Under the pieces are notes generated by a model. The model was not told where the DNA came from and searched no databases. It worked only from the letters and a program-made list of their open reading frames with translations. The position numbers and the translations under genes were made by a program. From Hofstenia miamia (Eukaryota; Xenacoelomorpha; Acoela), in NCBI GenBank assembly GCA_004352715.1, contig SCFE01000037.1, positions 528,155 through 592,154 on the forward strand: 64,000 nt of DNA. Reading direction: 5' to 3'. Shown here piece by piece: positions 28,701 through 43,700 of the stretch; the first letter of the stretch is position 1; each line of letters begins with the position of its first letter.

Positions 28701-31700
28701 GTTGAAATTTCGATTCATCGCTATGAAAAAATCGACTTCGAATCGAATCAATGTTTCGTAGGGCTTTATGGGCTCGTATGAAATTAATAAACTAAAAATG
28801 TATTATTAAAAATAGCATAAAGATGCTGGTTTCATTTTCTTTTATTTACAAAATCGTATGAAACCAGGAGTTAAATGTGATTATTTAATTTTGTTCTACA
28901 TGCCCTAAATTGGTATTTAAAGTATTTTCAATATTGAAAATTTTAAATATTCTAAGATTAGCTTCACATTCTTCATATGTGTGCATCAAACAGCCATATT
29001 TAATAGTAAATGGTCAGTATTTTCTAAGGTTATTAAGTTCTGCAATTAATCAGTATTTCCAAATGTTGACTTAAACAATTTTTTGTTGTTCTTAAACAAC
29101 GGCATGCGTAATTCAAGCACTACAGTGAAAGAAATTAAAGTGAAAGTATTAAATAATTACTTAACTCATTAACGCAATTAACTTCGTTAAATCGATATCA
29201 GATTTAATATTAGTTGCAGGAATGGAAAGATGTAATAGCATATATCATTATTAGCACCTAAAATTCCCACTAAATGAATGTTCCTTATCGAATTCATTTG
29301 TCACTAATTCATCTGACTATAAAATAAAATGGATGGCATACTGTGTATAAGCTATTTGGAAATCGAGCACTGTTTTTCACACTAGTATCAGGAGTTGACT
29401 GCAACATTGGCTTAAAATCCCAAACATATCGTCCAGTGATATCTCTCACAATAATACGCACATTTGATCGGTTTTCCTCATTTTCTTCCTAAAAACATGG
29501 AGTGAAAATGAATTGAATAAATAAATAAATAAAAGTTATATTTCAATGTAAGCGTTCACTAAATAAATTGCTGTGTGAAAATGTAAAAGAAAGGGGCTCA
29601 TAACGATCAAAGGCCATTAAGAAGATGGCTTTTAAAATCTGTGGAAGCTTTTTCGAATTAATATACAAATAATAATAATAACGCAAAATATGTATGAATG
29701 ATTTGAAGTTGTAAATGAATATAAAACAAATGACTCTGTTGAGTCGCATCAGATTGTAAATTCTTTCAGAATGCAGAGCCCTTCAGCTTCCTGTTGACCT
29801 TATTGATTTTTCGAAGATATTTTTCACGATGTATCCAATAATCAATTCATTCACTTCTAATTTTCCATATTGCTGGATCATTCGAAGGAACAGTTTTAGT
29901 AGTTGCAATTGTATAAGTATAGTTTGTTGCAAAAAACGGCGGTTTTTATTGCGTGAAAAGCATCGTTGACATGTAGATATGATCCTATAGCTCTTTGAAG
30001 GATTTACTCATGAAGAAATTGTGAAAAAACAATCGGATACAATAGATAGTATAATATAAATGCATATTTAATTCTTTATACACGGTAGTCACTGACGAGA
30101 AGTGGTTTTATGAGAAGTCAGTGGGAAACACAGCCACAAGATGATGTTGGGTATCTCTTCAAGGAGATGTCAAAAACACACTATTGCAAAAGGAACGCAG
30201 TCTTCCAAAAAGCTCTACGTGATGGTGGCTGTGACCTTTAGCGGCATGTTTCATTTTATGATTTTAGCTCCAGGAGCAACAGTGAACTCAGCCGAACATC
30301 TGCAGTTTTTGAATTAAGCCGTGTATAATTTTGACAGCGACGAAATTCAACAACAAGAAAAGTCCATACCTTGGCTATACCTGCGGTTGCATGCGTCAAA
30401 AGAAACGACTCAGCGCTTATAGAATCGCAACCTGAATTTAATTAAACAATCACAGTATTCTCCTGAAGTAAATCTATGTGACAGGTTGATTTTTCCTGTG
30501 CTGGAAATGAAAACTTATCAACATTCACACCTGAAATTATGTCTCACAAGGTGAAATGTTAAACGTGCATCTGCAGAACGTCATCGATGTCGATGAAGAC
30601 TACCCATAAATATTGCTTATTTTGTTCATTTTGTTTACATTCTACAATTTGATTTAAACATACTGGTTTTGGAGTTTTGGAAAACGGCCGTTTTTCTGCG
30701 ACAAAACTATGTTTAGATTTTGTGGATCTGAATTTATAGTATCAGTAAACATGGAGGTCTCGAAGTCTACTGCTCTTCTATCTAGAAATTCCACAGCTGC
30801 AAAAGCATGACAGCGCAGTTGGACTTGTTGGAAAATCAGCAAATTGAGGGATGACCGATCTTTAAAAATTCTGTATCAGCTGCATGACGATTATAAACAA
30901 ACAAATTCATCAATGAAATGAATATCAAGATGAATTGCAATAATTATTGTAATTTTCGTTATGTACGAGTCGGTAATAAATAGGTCCGTCCTGCACGATT
31001 TTCAGTAATTACAAACATACATGAGCTTCGGCCACATCTTGTAAATCTTCATGGAGAAAAACAAGTGTGTCTATAAATATAATATAAAAAACTGTGAGAG
31101 GAGCCCAATCCGCGCGCACTATTTTAAAGCAAGTTAATATAAAAGGCAAGCTCAGTGTAAAAGCTAAATTGACTTAAACCTTGTTAATTGGACTAATTAC
31201 GAAAAATCAAAAACACTAGTTAAAAAAATATGCGCTAAATATGATGGCCACGGTTAATCAGCCTCTGTTGAAAGGTTACATATTTCAAATGTTTCGAAAT
31301 CATAGAAGGATCACAAATGACAAAAACTACGAATGTCAATTACTCTGGCAAGTCTCACTGTTTCATTGAAAATTTCAAATTTGATAACAAAATTTCAACT
31401 GAAAAGAAAACGGAATATAAAACCTTTTTTTGAGTTAGTTACATAAATGCGGTACTGAAAAGCAGGGTTGTTATAGTGTTTTAAACATGTTTCAACCACG
31501 AGGAAAAAAACATTGTTTTAGTGTTTTTTGCAGTGGTAACTCAACAATTATAATAAAACTTTTTTCGTGATCCAGTTGTTGCGGAAATATTTCCATAAAT
31601 GAACTGGTTCAATAATGCAGTACAAATTTTCATCTTCTAAAATTAGGTGTGCAAACACAAACGATTTTTCAATAAGAGGGCTAGTTCCAAATAACTTTGT

Positions 31701-34700
31701 GTGCACTTGCTATTAACAACATTGTTATCAGATATGTAACCAATAACTCCTCCTCCAAAGGAATGAACAACATTCATCACATTTGTAATGGTTGAATGTA
31801 AAAATTGGGCTTCAAGTGCAAATATAGGCAGAAGGCTTAGCACAAAATTTCGACCAATAGGTGGCTTCACCATAATTGCTAAAACTGTTCTAGCAAGTAA
31901 CTGACGTTTATCTGCTGAATATCCAATCACGTGACCATTAACATATTGCCATGATGCTTTTATATAATAAAGTAAAAATATAATGATTACCTATTGCAAG
32001 TTCCAAAAAACAGCAGATCAACAATTTTGACTGCAATATGTTCAGAAAATGCAGCACATTTTAAATTTTTGAAAATGACGACAGACCATTGAAATACAGG
32101 CAGTTTTTCCTTTAACATGATTTTGCAGATGACAATTTTTTCAGTTCATCTTAAATTTATGTTTCAATTCAAACCCCGGACTATGTAGGTTTCATATGCT
32201 TCTTTCCAAAGTCCTTCACAGATAACTGTTTTTTCCAACACTTATTTTTTGTGCAATTTTTGAAAGCCAGATATCTCTCTTTTCAGAATCGTTTGGGAAG
32301 CGAAACACTATTGAATATGGTTCACCAGAGTAATTTGAGCGGCAGTTATATATAGAGCACTTTTTCATAGGCAAGGCAAGCGAGCACAAAGTAAGTGATT
32401 CACTAAAACAGCCATTGCTTCTGTTAATTTCAATTCTGTTCTAATCTCATAATTTGAACTTGTAAAGTTAACTTACAATTGTTCTCTGAAGTACACTATA
32501 GGAAATGACGAAAAAACAATAAAAATGAATAAACACTTGACAATTTCTGAGGAAAAAAGTATTTAGCTCATTAAATACCCCTATCTGCTTTTCAGGAATA
32601 TGATGATTTATATAAATTTAAGCTAAATCTTTTCGAGGTGCGAAACACAGTTTCGATGTTTCAAAAAGTAATAAGAAAGATGTCAAAAAGAACAGAAGTC
32701 GAGAGTAGTAAAGAAAAGCAGGGTAGTATATATGTAGGTTTCTAACAATAATCAGTTTTTAATAACTTTTTACTCTTTTCTATTGATTTTGATAAGAAAA
32801 AAGGCGTTTTTTAGAAATTCTGGATTTGGCAGCCAGGGGTAAAAAAAAACTACGGCCATATCCGTATAAATAATTATTCAATTATACCCCCCATTTTAAC
32901 TATGTACCAATATGTTTTCGAGCAATTTTTTTGCATTTTTTAGAAAACCTCTAGAGGCCTATATAAAAATATCAAAAATGAATAAAGTTAATCACAATTT
33001 GGTTAAAGAGAGAATTAAATCTTTAAATATTGTGAATCAATGTCTGTTTCACGTCAGGTCGACAGGTACAGGTCTCATTAAAAATTTTAGCATTACATTA
33101 AAGAAAAAAGAAAATATTTTTTCAAAATTATTTTCCTTAAAATGTTAAAGTAGTTCGATTGGATGTTGTATTTACAGATATGTCTTGTTCATACATAATC
33201 AACGCATAGAATTTAAATGGATCTGCAGGAGCACCTTGTAAAGTATATCAAAATCTAATTTCATTGATAGCATTTCGAGATGTATCTTTTTGCTTAGATA
33301 AATCAAATACAATTATTCCATATTTCTCCTTAAANNNNNNNNNNNNNNNNNNNNNNNNNNNNNNNNNNNNNNNNNNNNNNNNNNNNNNNNNNNNNNNNNN
33401 NNNNNNNNNNNNNNNNNNNNNNNNNNNNNNNNNNNNNNNNNNNNNNNNNNNNNNNNNNNNNNNNNNNNNNNNNNNNNNNNNNNNNNNNNNNNNNNNNNNN
33501 NNNNNNNNNNNNNNNNNNNNNNNNNNNNNNNNNNNNNNNNNNNNNNNNNNNNNNNNNNNNNNNNNNNNNNNNNNNNNNNNNNNNNNNNNNNNNNNNNNNN
33601 NNNNNNNNNNNNNNNNNNNNNNNNNNNNNNNNNNNNNNNNNNNNNNNNNNNNNNNNNNNNNNNNNNNNNNNNNNNNNNNNNNNNNNNNNNNNNNNNNNNN
33701 NNNNNNNNNNNNNNNNNNNNNNNNNNNNNNNNNNNNNNNNNNNNNNNNNNNNNNNNNNNNNNNNNNNNNNNNNNNNNNNNNNNNNNNNNNNNNNNNNNNN
33801 NNNNNNNNNNNNNNNNNNNNNNNNNNNNNNNNNNNNNNNNNNNNNNNNNNNNNNNNNNNNNNNNNNNNNNNNNNNNNNNNNNNNNNNNNNNNNNNNNNNN
33901 NNNNNNNNNNNNNNNNNNNNNNNNNNNNNNNNNNNNNNNNNNNNNNNNNNNNNNNNNNNNNNNNNNNNNNNNNNNNNNNNNNNNNNNNNNNNNNNNNNNN
34001 NNNNNNNNNNNNNNNNNNNNNNNNNNNNNNNNNNNNNNNNNNNNNNNNNNNNNNNNNNNNNNNNNNNNNNNNNNNNNNNNNNNNNNNNNNNNNNNNNNNN
34101 NNNNNNNNNNNNNNNNNNNNNNNNNNNNNNNNNNNNNNNNNNNNNNNNNNNNNNNNNNNNNNNNNNNNNNNNNNNNNNNNNNNNNNNNNNNNNNNNNNNN
34201 NNNNNNNNNNNNNNNNNNNNNNNNNNNNNNNNNNNNNNNNNNNNNNNNNNNNNNNNNNNNNNNNNNNNNNNNNNNNNNNNNNNNNNNNNNNNNNNNNNNN
34301 NNNNNNNNNNNNNNNNNNNNNNNNNNNNNNNNNNACACCTGAGATTGGTCGCAAAACGTTTAAAAATCTCGAAAAAAGACTTCATTTATGTGTTAATGAA
34401 AATGGTGGTTATTTTCAGCACCTGCTTTAAATTTCACATCTTGTTATAAACTTAAGTTATTTAACTATATGTTCTTTTTTATTTGATGTGTAAAATGTCT
34501 AAAAATTTATAATTTTCAAAAATTGAAATAATTTGCTTTTAACTAATTTAGGTCGCAAAAGGCAGGGTTTAAAAAGGGTCAAAAAAATTGTTCAAAAACA
34601 TATAGGTGTATAGTTAAAAATGGGTATAATTGAATAATTATTTATACGGGTATTGGCCGTAGTTTTTTGACCCATGGCTGCCAAATGCAGAATTTCTAAA

Positions 34701-37700
34701 AAACACCTTTTTTCTTATCAAAATCAATAGAAAAGAGTAAAAAGTTATTGAAAACTGATTATTATTAGAAACCCGTATATATACTACCCTGCTTTTCTTT
34801 ACTACTGTCGAGTCCAGCGAAGATGTTATTAATTTAAGCCTCAACGAATGAGATTGCTGATATTCAAGAGCTAAGTCCCGTGTTTGACTAACTTCAGTGC
34901 AACTGGTATTTGCATACTTCAAAATGAAATAGCACAGTAATGGCTAATACAACAAAAAAAATAATAATGAAATTTGATTTTATTGATGTATTTGCAAACA
35001 AATTCCTAAGTAAACCCCATTAATTTAAAATTATAAAATTACTAATATTGTTGTAATACTAAATTTGAAAATTAATGTAATATGTACTCCAATATACAAA
35101 ATAAATTTAACAACTTACATGCGTTTCAATCATGCTGATAATGGAAGATTGGTGAACGAAGATCTAAACATTAAACGCTAAGAAACATTTAAACACAATT
35201 CATTTCAATTTGAAACTAATTTTCTTCACACTGTTCGACTTGAAAAAGTAGTTTTAGGGTCTCTCATACGCCTCCAAATTGTTTTACACGTCTTTAGAAA
35301 TTAGAAATTCAATTACATATAATGACGCGAATCATGAAGGCTTCGAATTCGCTTTAGAAAAGATGCGAGTGAAGTAGAGTCCATGTCTAAGTACATTAAA
35401 AAATGAATGTATACATAATCTACCCATTCCATATTTGTTTCTAGAGATAATAAGATTACATTTAACTTATATATTTTAAAGCCCTCCCATTATTTTGCGA
35501 TCAATACATTTCATTGTATAAATTTTAAACATTATAAGTAATTATAGAATTTAAAATATGTACATGTACAAAGAGAATGAGAGTAATCACAACTTATATC
35601 AAGAGTGACATATCTTAGGTCTTTCTTTGAAAATTAGGAATCTCATTTTATAAACTGAATTGGTGGCTGCCAGGCACATTTTTTTAATTAAAATGGCCCC
35701 ATTTAAAAACGAAACTGTTCGTTCCTGAATAAGGTATAAACAATGCTAGCACGTCTTAAGTTATCAGGCAGTTCAAGGAAATACTAAATTGTAATTTCCA
35801 GGCAGTAAGTGAATGAGAAAATGATGAAACATGCCTGTATCAGAGACTTAACGCTAGTCGCTGAACTGCCTCACTGTTTTTCTAACCGACAGTACAATCC
35901 CGATAAATGTCAATGGTTTGAGAGTAGTACATGATCCAACGATCGCAATCAAATACATATCGATCTAACAATGACATATGCATGTAAACAAGTACAACCA
36001 CAAAATAAATTCAAAGTAAGAAATTCAATTTTTCTAGACAATTCCCATCATTCAACGGAGTTTCCAGGTAGTGCAGACACACTGATAAAGTAGATTTTAT
36101 GTTCAAAGTTTGAAATTTTTTATATTTTTTTATCCTAGATGATATTTTCAGAAAATTACCCTATATTAAGTAAAAATACATTTTGGACTATAAAATACCC
36201 ACATAATCAATAATTAACATACATTTATTAAGCCTGGAAATCTGCCTGGCACTATTTATAACATCTTACACATTATTTTTAAGTACCTGAAAATTCGAAG
36301 TGTTGAACAATTGAGCGTTAAATTCTTCGTTTGTAGCAGATGGATTACTATGATTTTCTGCAACTAAACTACCCAAATAGGAGACACATTGTCCAACAGG
36401 AAATTGACCAGAAATTTGAAAAATCTGTCTCAATGCCTAAATATGTACTTCTTTATTAAACACACTCATATATGTGTAGTTTAGTAGTGCTCTACAATGA
36501 GCTATAAAAGTTTCCTAAGCAAAAAGGTAACTAAATTTTAACAAAAATCGTTTCATTATTGGAATTTTTTCAGGCCTGGCACTATTTATAACATCTTACA
36601 CATTATTTTTAAGTACCTGAAAATTCGAAGTGTTGAACAATTGAGCGTTAAATTCTTCGTTTGTAGCAGATGGATTACTATGATTTTCTGCAACTAAACT
36701 ACCCAAATAGGAGACACATTGTCCAACAGGAAATTGACCAGAAATTTGAAAAATCTGTCTCAATGCCTAAATATGTACTTCTTTATTAAACACACTCATA
36801 TATGTGTAGTTTAGTAGTGCTCTACAATGAGCTATAAAAGTTTCCTAAGCAAAAAGGTAACTAAATTTTAACAAAAATCGTTTCATTATTGGAATTTTTT
36901 CATTACGTGTCCGATGAAAAACCAATTTTTATATTTCACAAAACGACGCATGAAATCCCTAATAATCATAATGTGCATAAACAAGAAATTAATAAACGAA
37001 TTATACTCTGAAAACATTCCCTTTGATTGTCCACTGCTACACCTTTACAATCAATTCAACACTGACGACTATTTTCTACGTGGCAGATTTCACTCCTGTT
37101 TTAATGATGACGATTCTTTGTAATTACACATATCAGTCTGTGACTATATATGATATTTCTAGATTTATAATATTGAATTTATTAAATTTGTAGAAAATAA
37201 ACAAATCAATATCACGCTTATCAAAAAATATTTTTACAAAAAAACTTTCAAAATTCTTGTTCAATTCGAGTCCAACACCGTTTTAATTAGAATTGACAAC
37301 AAGAAACGAATATTTTATAGCCGATACCGTTTTTTTAGTTTTAAAACAATGAAAATAAAAGCTCGAAATTACCAAAAAATAACTGTTTTATCACAATTTG
37401 TACTCGGGTAACTATTAAATCGAAACACTTCCAATACATATATTTTGTTCAGGTTGGGAAAAAGCGGTCAATGAGCATATGAAGGGTAAACATGCACTTA
37501 AGTTAATCATTGACAAGTAATTTAAAACTTGCATGCTGCGCTGCTAAATTTGCTGTAGATCGAAAGTTGAAGGATATTTGATTATTTCCATCAATCGTGT
37601 AAAAACTAGCAACCCGTTCATCTCTGGCGGAAGAGCTGCCTTCTTCGCATGAATCGAAACCATGAGGAAGACTGTTGCTTAGATGCGAATAATCACTGCA

Positions 37701-40700
37701 CGATAAGGGACTCGTTGATTCATACGATGACGACTCGTTGGAAAACGGTTTTAGAGACTAAAATTAAATGTTACGTAACTGTTACATAATTACAAAATCA
37801 AAATGTAAAGCGGATACAGCTCTTGAATAATGAATCAATTTAACAAAGAAACAAAATATTGAAGCACTATCAAATTGTTTGCTATATAAAGATATAAATT
37901 AGAAAATAATTGAGTAAAATTCTGATAATCATAAATAACACTAAGAACTACTGTTGCAAGGCATGCACCCTCGTCAGTTACAAAATATTCCCAATGCAAT
38001 GAATATTGCAACCATATTAGTGATTCAGTGGGTGTTATTGGTATGAAACTTAACATTTGTATAAACTAAAAAAGGAATGTGAGATCCTGAATGTATACAT
38101 AGGGAGGGAATTCACTGCAGATGCCATGGATTAATCACATTCACTGTAAGTAACTTCCTCTCTATTGGCATAGGCAAGCGTTGATATAGCATGGATATAC
38201 CCATGTGATTTACCGATAAATCCATCCCTGCGCAAATGTGGTTGCGAGTTGGGTATGCAAAACCTAAAAATTCAAAAAAGTACGCAGAGGATGATTTTGC
38301 TACTGCTAAGCTTCGGCATTATTATTCACACACCGAATTAGTCAAAACTGATATCACGAGAAGGCGCATATTTAAATGTTTCCATTAAAATGTCAATCAG
38401 CTATTATAAAAAGTTTTTGCGGCAAAGGTGGTGGTATATCAAAGCGGCAGTGATCTGGATACAAATTAAAATATAGATGAGTCAAGGGCTGGGAGCATGC
38501 ATGTACGAAGCGGATATGGGCTGGATATGAAAAACTTTAACCCTGTTCTAGTCTTGAGCGAAAAGGTTTATGGAAGACTTTAAAAAATGCGTAACCTTAA
38601 CAATAGATTCAATGACGCTGAATCCGTTAACTTTTGAGGTAAGAAATGAAAGTGAAACCCGCGAACTCCATGAGCACAAACAAAACGCCGAGTTGACAAT
38701 AAATTGCATTTGACTGTGAGATATGTCTTCCTCACTAAAATAATAATGGCAAAGATAGTTATAAGTAAAATATGTAATGCAACGAATTACCTATTTAATA
38801 CAATTTCAAAATTGTTTTAATAGAAAGCAATTTTAAACATGTACAATGGACATGTATAAACGATGAAGCTGTGTTATTTATGTGGTAAGCTAATTGCAGA
38901 ATGAATTTGGTTCGTTGGTATGATAAAAATATCCGGATAAGGGAATGAAAATCAATTGGTTACCTTACGATCCATATACAGCTTTGATCTAAAATCCAAA
39001 TCCAAAAATTAATCAATAACTGACTCAAGCAAAAAAATCCTTTAGATATACACTAAGTAGAGGGTATGGAAGAAAAACTATGCAATACAACATAAATATA
39101 AGAATTTTTAACACTTAAAAAATTACTAGAAATGTTGGAATTCAAAGAAGCATAAGAATAAGTAGCTTCATCAAATTACACGACTGAATAAAAACAACTT
39201 AAATACAATAAAGTGAACCAAAATTTTAAATTACTAGGTAAAGAAAAAATAGGGTCATTTTATTAATTAATACTACGAGTACTAATGAAAAATAAAACCT
39301 TCATTCAGCACTTAATGTTATCCCTCCATAAAACATTCTGATTTTAAATTTAACTTCTTCAGGAGGTAGGCCAAAGTATTAAATCTATTCATTTCTTAAG
39401 AAACTGTTACATACCAGATTAAAAACAACACTGTGTCTAGGACTGTAGAGCATTTGTAAAATAACACCAGATTATAGAAAATCTTAAACTTCATTGGGAA
39501 GAATCCAAAATATAACTCTATGAAGTGGCTAATCAGTGATTCAAAAGAATTAGCCCGAAATTTATAAGTTTTGGATCTTGGCTACCATTAAGATTTCAAT
39601 TGATATCAATTATTTTTTATGGCCAAACAGTTAAAATTCTAAGTAGCCTTCAATGAAAAGTAGGCCAATTGAAAAGTATTTTATTGAGTATATGCTATTC
39701 ATGAATAACTAGCTAAAATGAAATAATTATCAATGAACAATTACAAAATATTGACAATTCATAATCGTAGTTCTGATTTCGAATGGTCATTATTTTTGTT
39801 TCTACATAAAACATTTCCTGGGAAAAAGGTTTTTATGAAAATCGATAAGATCTACCACTTGATCCAATTAGTCAAATTGTTACATCGATTTTAGATATCC
39901 TTTCAATTTGTGGGTGAAGACGAACATATCCAGCAACCAATCATGGTTTAAATTAATTCCAGTTACAACTACCTTTGAATGAAATTCAATTTCAGTTGCA
40001 TTTGACTTGTTGACCAATCAAATTAGCCGAATTTGCATTTCAGTGTTAAGTGTGTCAGCAAAAATAAATTTCGTGTTAGGATCGTGATAACAATAAACAA
40101 AAACTTGATTTGAATTCACTTAAGTGCTCATAAATATCTCAGTTTGGAAGTTTCAATGGAAATTTATTTACTAGTTGACAACACTAATTGGAAACAAAAT
40201 GATTATCTTAAAAAATCACTTCTGATATTTTTTGTAAGTTCCGGAATGAATTCAGTAGTAAAAAGCACCACCAGTACAAACTTTTAGATGATTTCAAAAT
40301 CTGATTTGCATCAGAAGAAATCGGGACACAATTTACGTACCTCTTATTGGTCATTACTTGCTTATGAAATTGACACAACGAATGTGAAATTCCGTTGATG
40401 ATACTGCGTTTAAGAAAATCCGTCAGGTATGTGTGGTAGTTGGCTAAATGATATAGAAGGAAGCAGCTAAGATTCGCAAGATCAAGACTACTGCGCTAAA
40501 TCGGACAGTTATGGAAAGAATTCCAGTGAACTACTCACGCAAAGAGAAGAGAGAATCACTTCAATGGCGCAATTGATACTTGAGTCATACACTCCTTTTA
40601 TTTCAGAGACAATGTAGATATAGAGGCACTTTAGAGCAGCTAATCTAAACACAAAACTCAACTTTATTGTTTTGCTTCCAAAATAATGAACAAAAATTAT

Positions 40701-43700
40701 GAATAAATAAGCTTAACACTTGAATGAGGATGAAGATTTTGAAAATCTCAAATTGTGAAAAGCAGGTTTCAGATTGAGAAATATTAGGACAGTGTAGCTA
40801 ATAAAAAACTCATTCAATAACTAATTGTGCAAAATTATAGCATCAAACTACTGGAAGCCAAGCTTTAAAGTAGAAAATTATGCCTAAGATGATAGACTCA
40901 TGGAAATTACTGAAAAATGGGTTTTTGTTATATTCAATTTTTTAATCAAAGTTACTAAAAACATCTCTAAAGACTACTTGCATCATTTTCTAAAAAAATT
41001 ATATTTGCTCTTAATTAACAAACTGAAGATTAATACATAAATTTCCCAATTTTAGGTAATTAAATATTTGAGTTATGCTTCAGCTATCTATAAAATTAAA
41101 ACAGTTCATGCCCCCTGAATACAGAAAACGTTATCATTTCCAAATTCCCTTAAATTTTTAAAATTTAAGTTTCATTGGCTTGAGAGGTTTACGCAAAATG
41201 CTTAAAAGAGAGACCCAAAAGAAATCTATTTTGAAAGGACAACACCAGCTAATGCTGTTGCCTTGCAGTTTGCTATTCTCAAAGTTTTGGAAAATTTATG
41301 AATTCAAAGGTGACAATTCCCAATAATTTGGTGAAAATTAAAAAAAGCAGTCTAAAAGCGAGTGAAAAGTGGATTAATTTACTTGAAAAAAGCAAAAACA
41401 AATCCTTAGAGAGACTAATAAGGAATTATAAAGAGAAAGCAATTGAAAGAAAAGATATCACTATGAACCTGGAGTTTATACTACCGAAAAGAAATGGTTT
41501 CTTTCACATTCAATCAATTTGCCACTTTGCATATAAGTAAGAAAATTGTTACCCTGGAGTACGAAACCAATGCCCCTCCATGGAAAGTTGAGGCAATGTC
41601 AGATGAGGATTGCATTCGCTGATATCATTTTGTAATGGAATTAAATGATAAATTTTGTAGTATTTTTAAATGAAATTCTATAATGCACTTCATTGTTACT
41701 GAAAGGAAATTAATTATTGCAAATTTAATTCCTTAGCCAATGGAATTTAACGATAGGTGGAAGTAGCTGACTAAACTAATCACCTATATAAACCCATCAT
41801 ATTATATTTGACTTATGCTTAACACACTGATCAAACAAAAAATTTATTTACGTTTTTAAAACTTCTCATAAGACGTGGAGCATGAATCAAACGTTCTCTG
41901 TACAAAGCCTAGCTAAAACTTAATGAAGAATAAAAAAATTCAAATTGCATTGCTACACGAATTCAAATGACAATATTTTTTTAAAATTAAGTTATATCAC
42001 TTCACAACAGTCCTCCCAAAAAAGCACAGAATTCGATTCCAATTTGCATTACGAGATGATTTAACGCTGCAATAAAAATATTAGTCAATTATAAAATTTT
42101 GGCTAAAAAATGGATGCACTTTCGCTTCTCTCATTTTTTCTATAAGTAGCACTTCATAATAACTCGAGGCTGCAAAAGGCCGAAAACTAAAAAACATTTA
42201 AGAACATGACGAGCTTAATGCCTGGTCTTGGCCAATAACAAGCAGATTGACAGAAATATATGATGTATTATCACAAAAGATTCACACCCAAAAAATTATA
42301 GAATCCTTAATTGAATCATGCAACTTAAATCAGAAGAAGCACAGGATACGCTGAATGAAGCAGGTCACTGAATGAACAAACTATTAAGAACCAGCAAACA
42401 TTTACACATACATTTAAGAACAATGAGTTTCGCTATACAGCTTAGTTTCTCATTATAAGAATTCGTTAGTTTCTAAAAACTAAGAACAAAATATGTACCT
42501 AGATTTGACGTGTGGTGAAGTCTTTGCTGCCTCTAACACTGCAGAGAACACAAACCCAGTTAAGTTTGAAGCACTTAAACTACAAAGTTTGGACTCTCTG
42601 GATTGTGGGTCCAAGCAAACAACAGAATCAAAGTGCTTAGGGAAGCAAATCAAAGATCCAAGCAGAACTACAGCTTCGTAGTGAGGTGCCTAAAATTATA
42701 AAATTGAAAATTAGCCTATTTCTGAACACACATCCTACATTTACAATTCCATTTAAAAAGAAGATTTATCAAGAACATTACAAGCGACACTATCTTAACC
42801 ACTAAATAATTTAATCGTTTAAGTACACAGCAAAAATAGGCATTTCAACAATGAGATGATGTTAAGCAAGAGCATATAAATAAAAAATGACAACTTAACA
42901 CAGAATTGTGGAAGCACTTTGCAAACAATATCTACATGTATATATTTCAATAACACATCATATTTATAAAAAATCCATATGGACAAAGGCTTTTAACCAA
43001 AATAAATTAATTGAGATTCGAGAAGAAAAGACAACAGCGCATAGTTCGTCCCACTCAAACTATTTATTCACAATTTGAAGTGCATTGCAAAGACAAATCT
43101 AAGTGCATCAAAAACCTGTAGCAACAAACGTTTACAAAATGCACAATTCATGGTGGCACAGCAGCACGTGCCAATCCGAAAAACAATTTCAAGGGCCAGT
43201 GTCATTGAGAACATTCAATTACTGCACCCCAAACGTTAAAGGTAACTTTCTGAGTTACAAGTATACAGCAGCGTGTATAAACTGCATTCGCCATGCCACA
43301 CCAATTTCATCTTATTTAATCAAATTTAACCCATTGTTGAATAAAATATATTTAGCTTTAGTGCATTCTAAAGGGTACCTTAACCTTGTAAGAAGTTTAC
43401 AGATATAGTATTTAGACTGCGTATATAAGGCACACACACCAACATTTAAACAAAAATTTAGGTTCAGAAACGCGGCTTATACACGAGGGTATATGAACTT
43501 GCTGAAAAAAGTTTGTAAGAAACTGTAATAGAAGAATGGAGCCTTGTTTCTGTATTATCATTGGTGGTTGGACGCAGAAGTTCACAGATTACATCGGGGT
43601 CGCTGCTGAAAATTCTAATGAGCATACAACGCATTTCCCACTTATCAATTTTTTTGCGCCTACATGACAAACTTTCTAAACGGCTGAAAATAACTTGAAT

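Larger units (their letters stand above)
36244..36903. repeat. Exact 330-bp tandem duplication carrying a host exon
   Basis: The unit starting GCCTGGCACTATTTATAACA occurs at 36244-36573 and 36574-36903 with no difference that I can see. Each unit contains the complete exon E13 of RalGAP-alpha with its acceptor and donor. No N separates the copies. Confidence 0.85.

Noticed and set aside
33248-34430. Long ORFs across the second gap
   Set aside because: They consist almost wholly of Ns; only the transposase tail at 34335-34430 is supported.
34806-34892. Extension of exon E14 using a GT inside the transposon TIR as donor
   Set aside because: Phase would allow it, but the GTTAGT donor at 34887-34892 ends the exon exactly where family similarity ends.
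42120-42186. Candidate RalGAP exon ([17 protein letters not shown])
   Set aside because: It could accept the E8 phase, but its sequence fits the family poorly and the exon at 40539-40644 matches motif, spacing and phase much better with a stronger donor.
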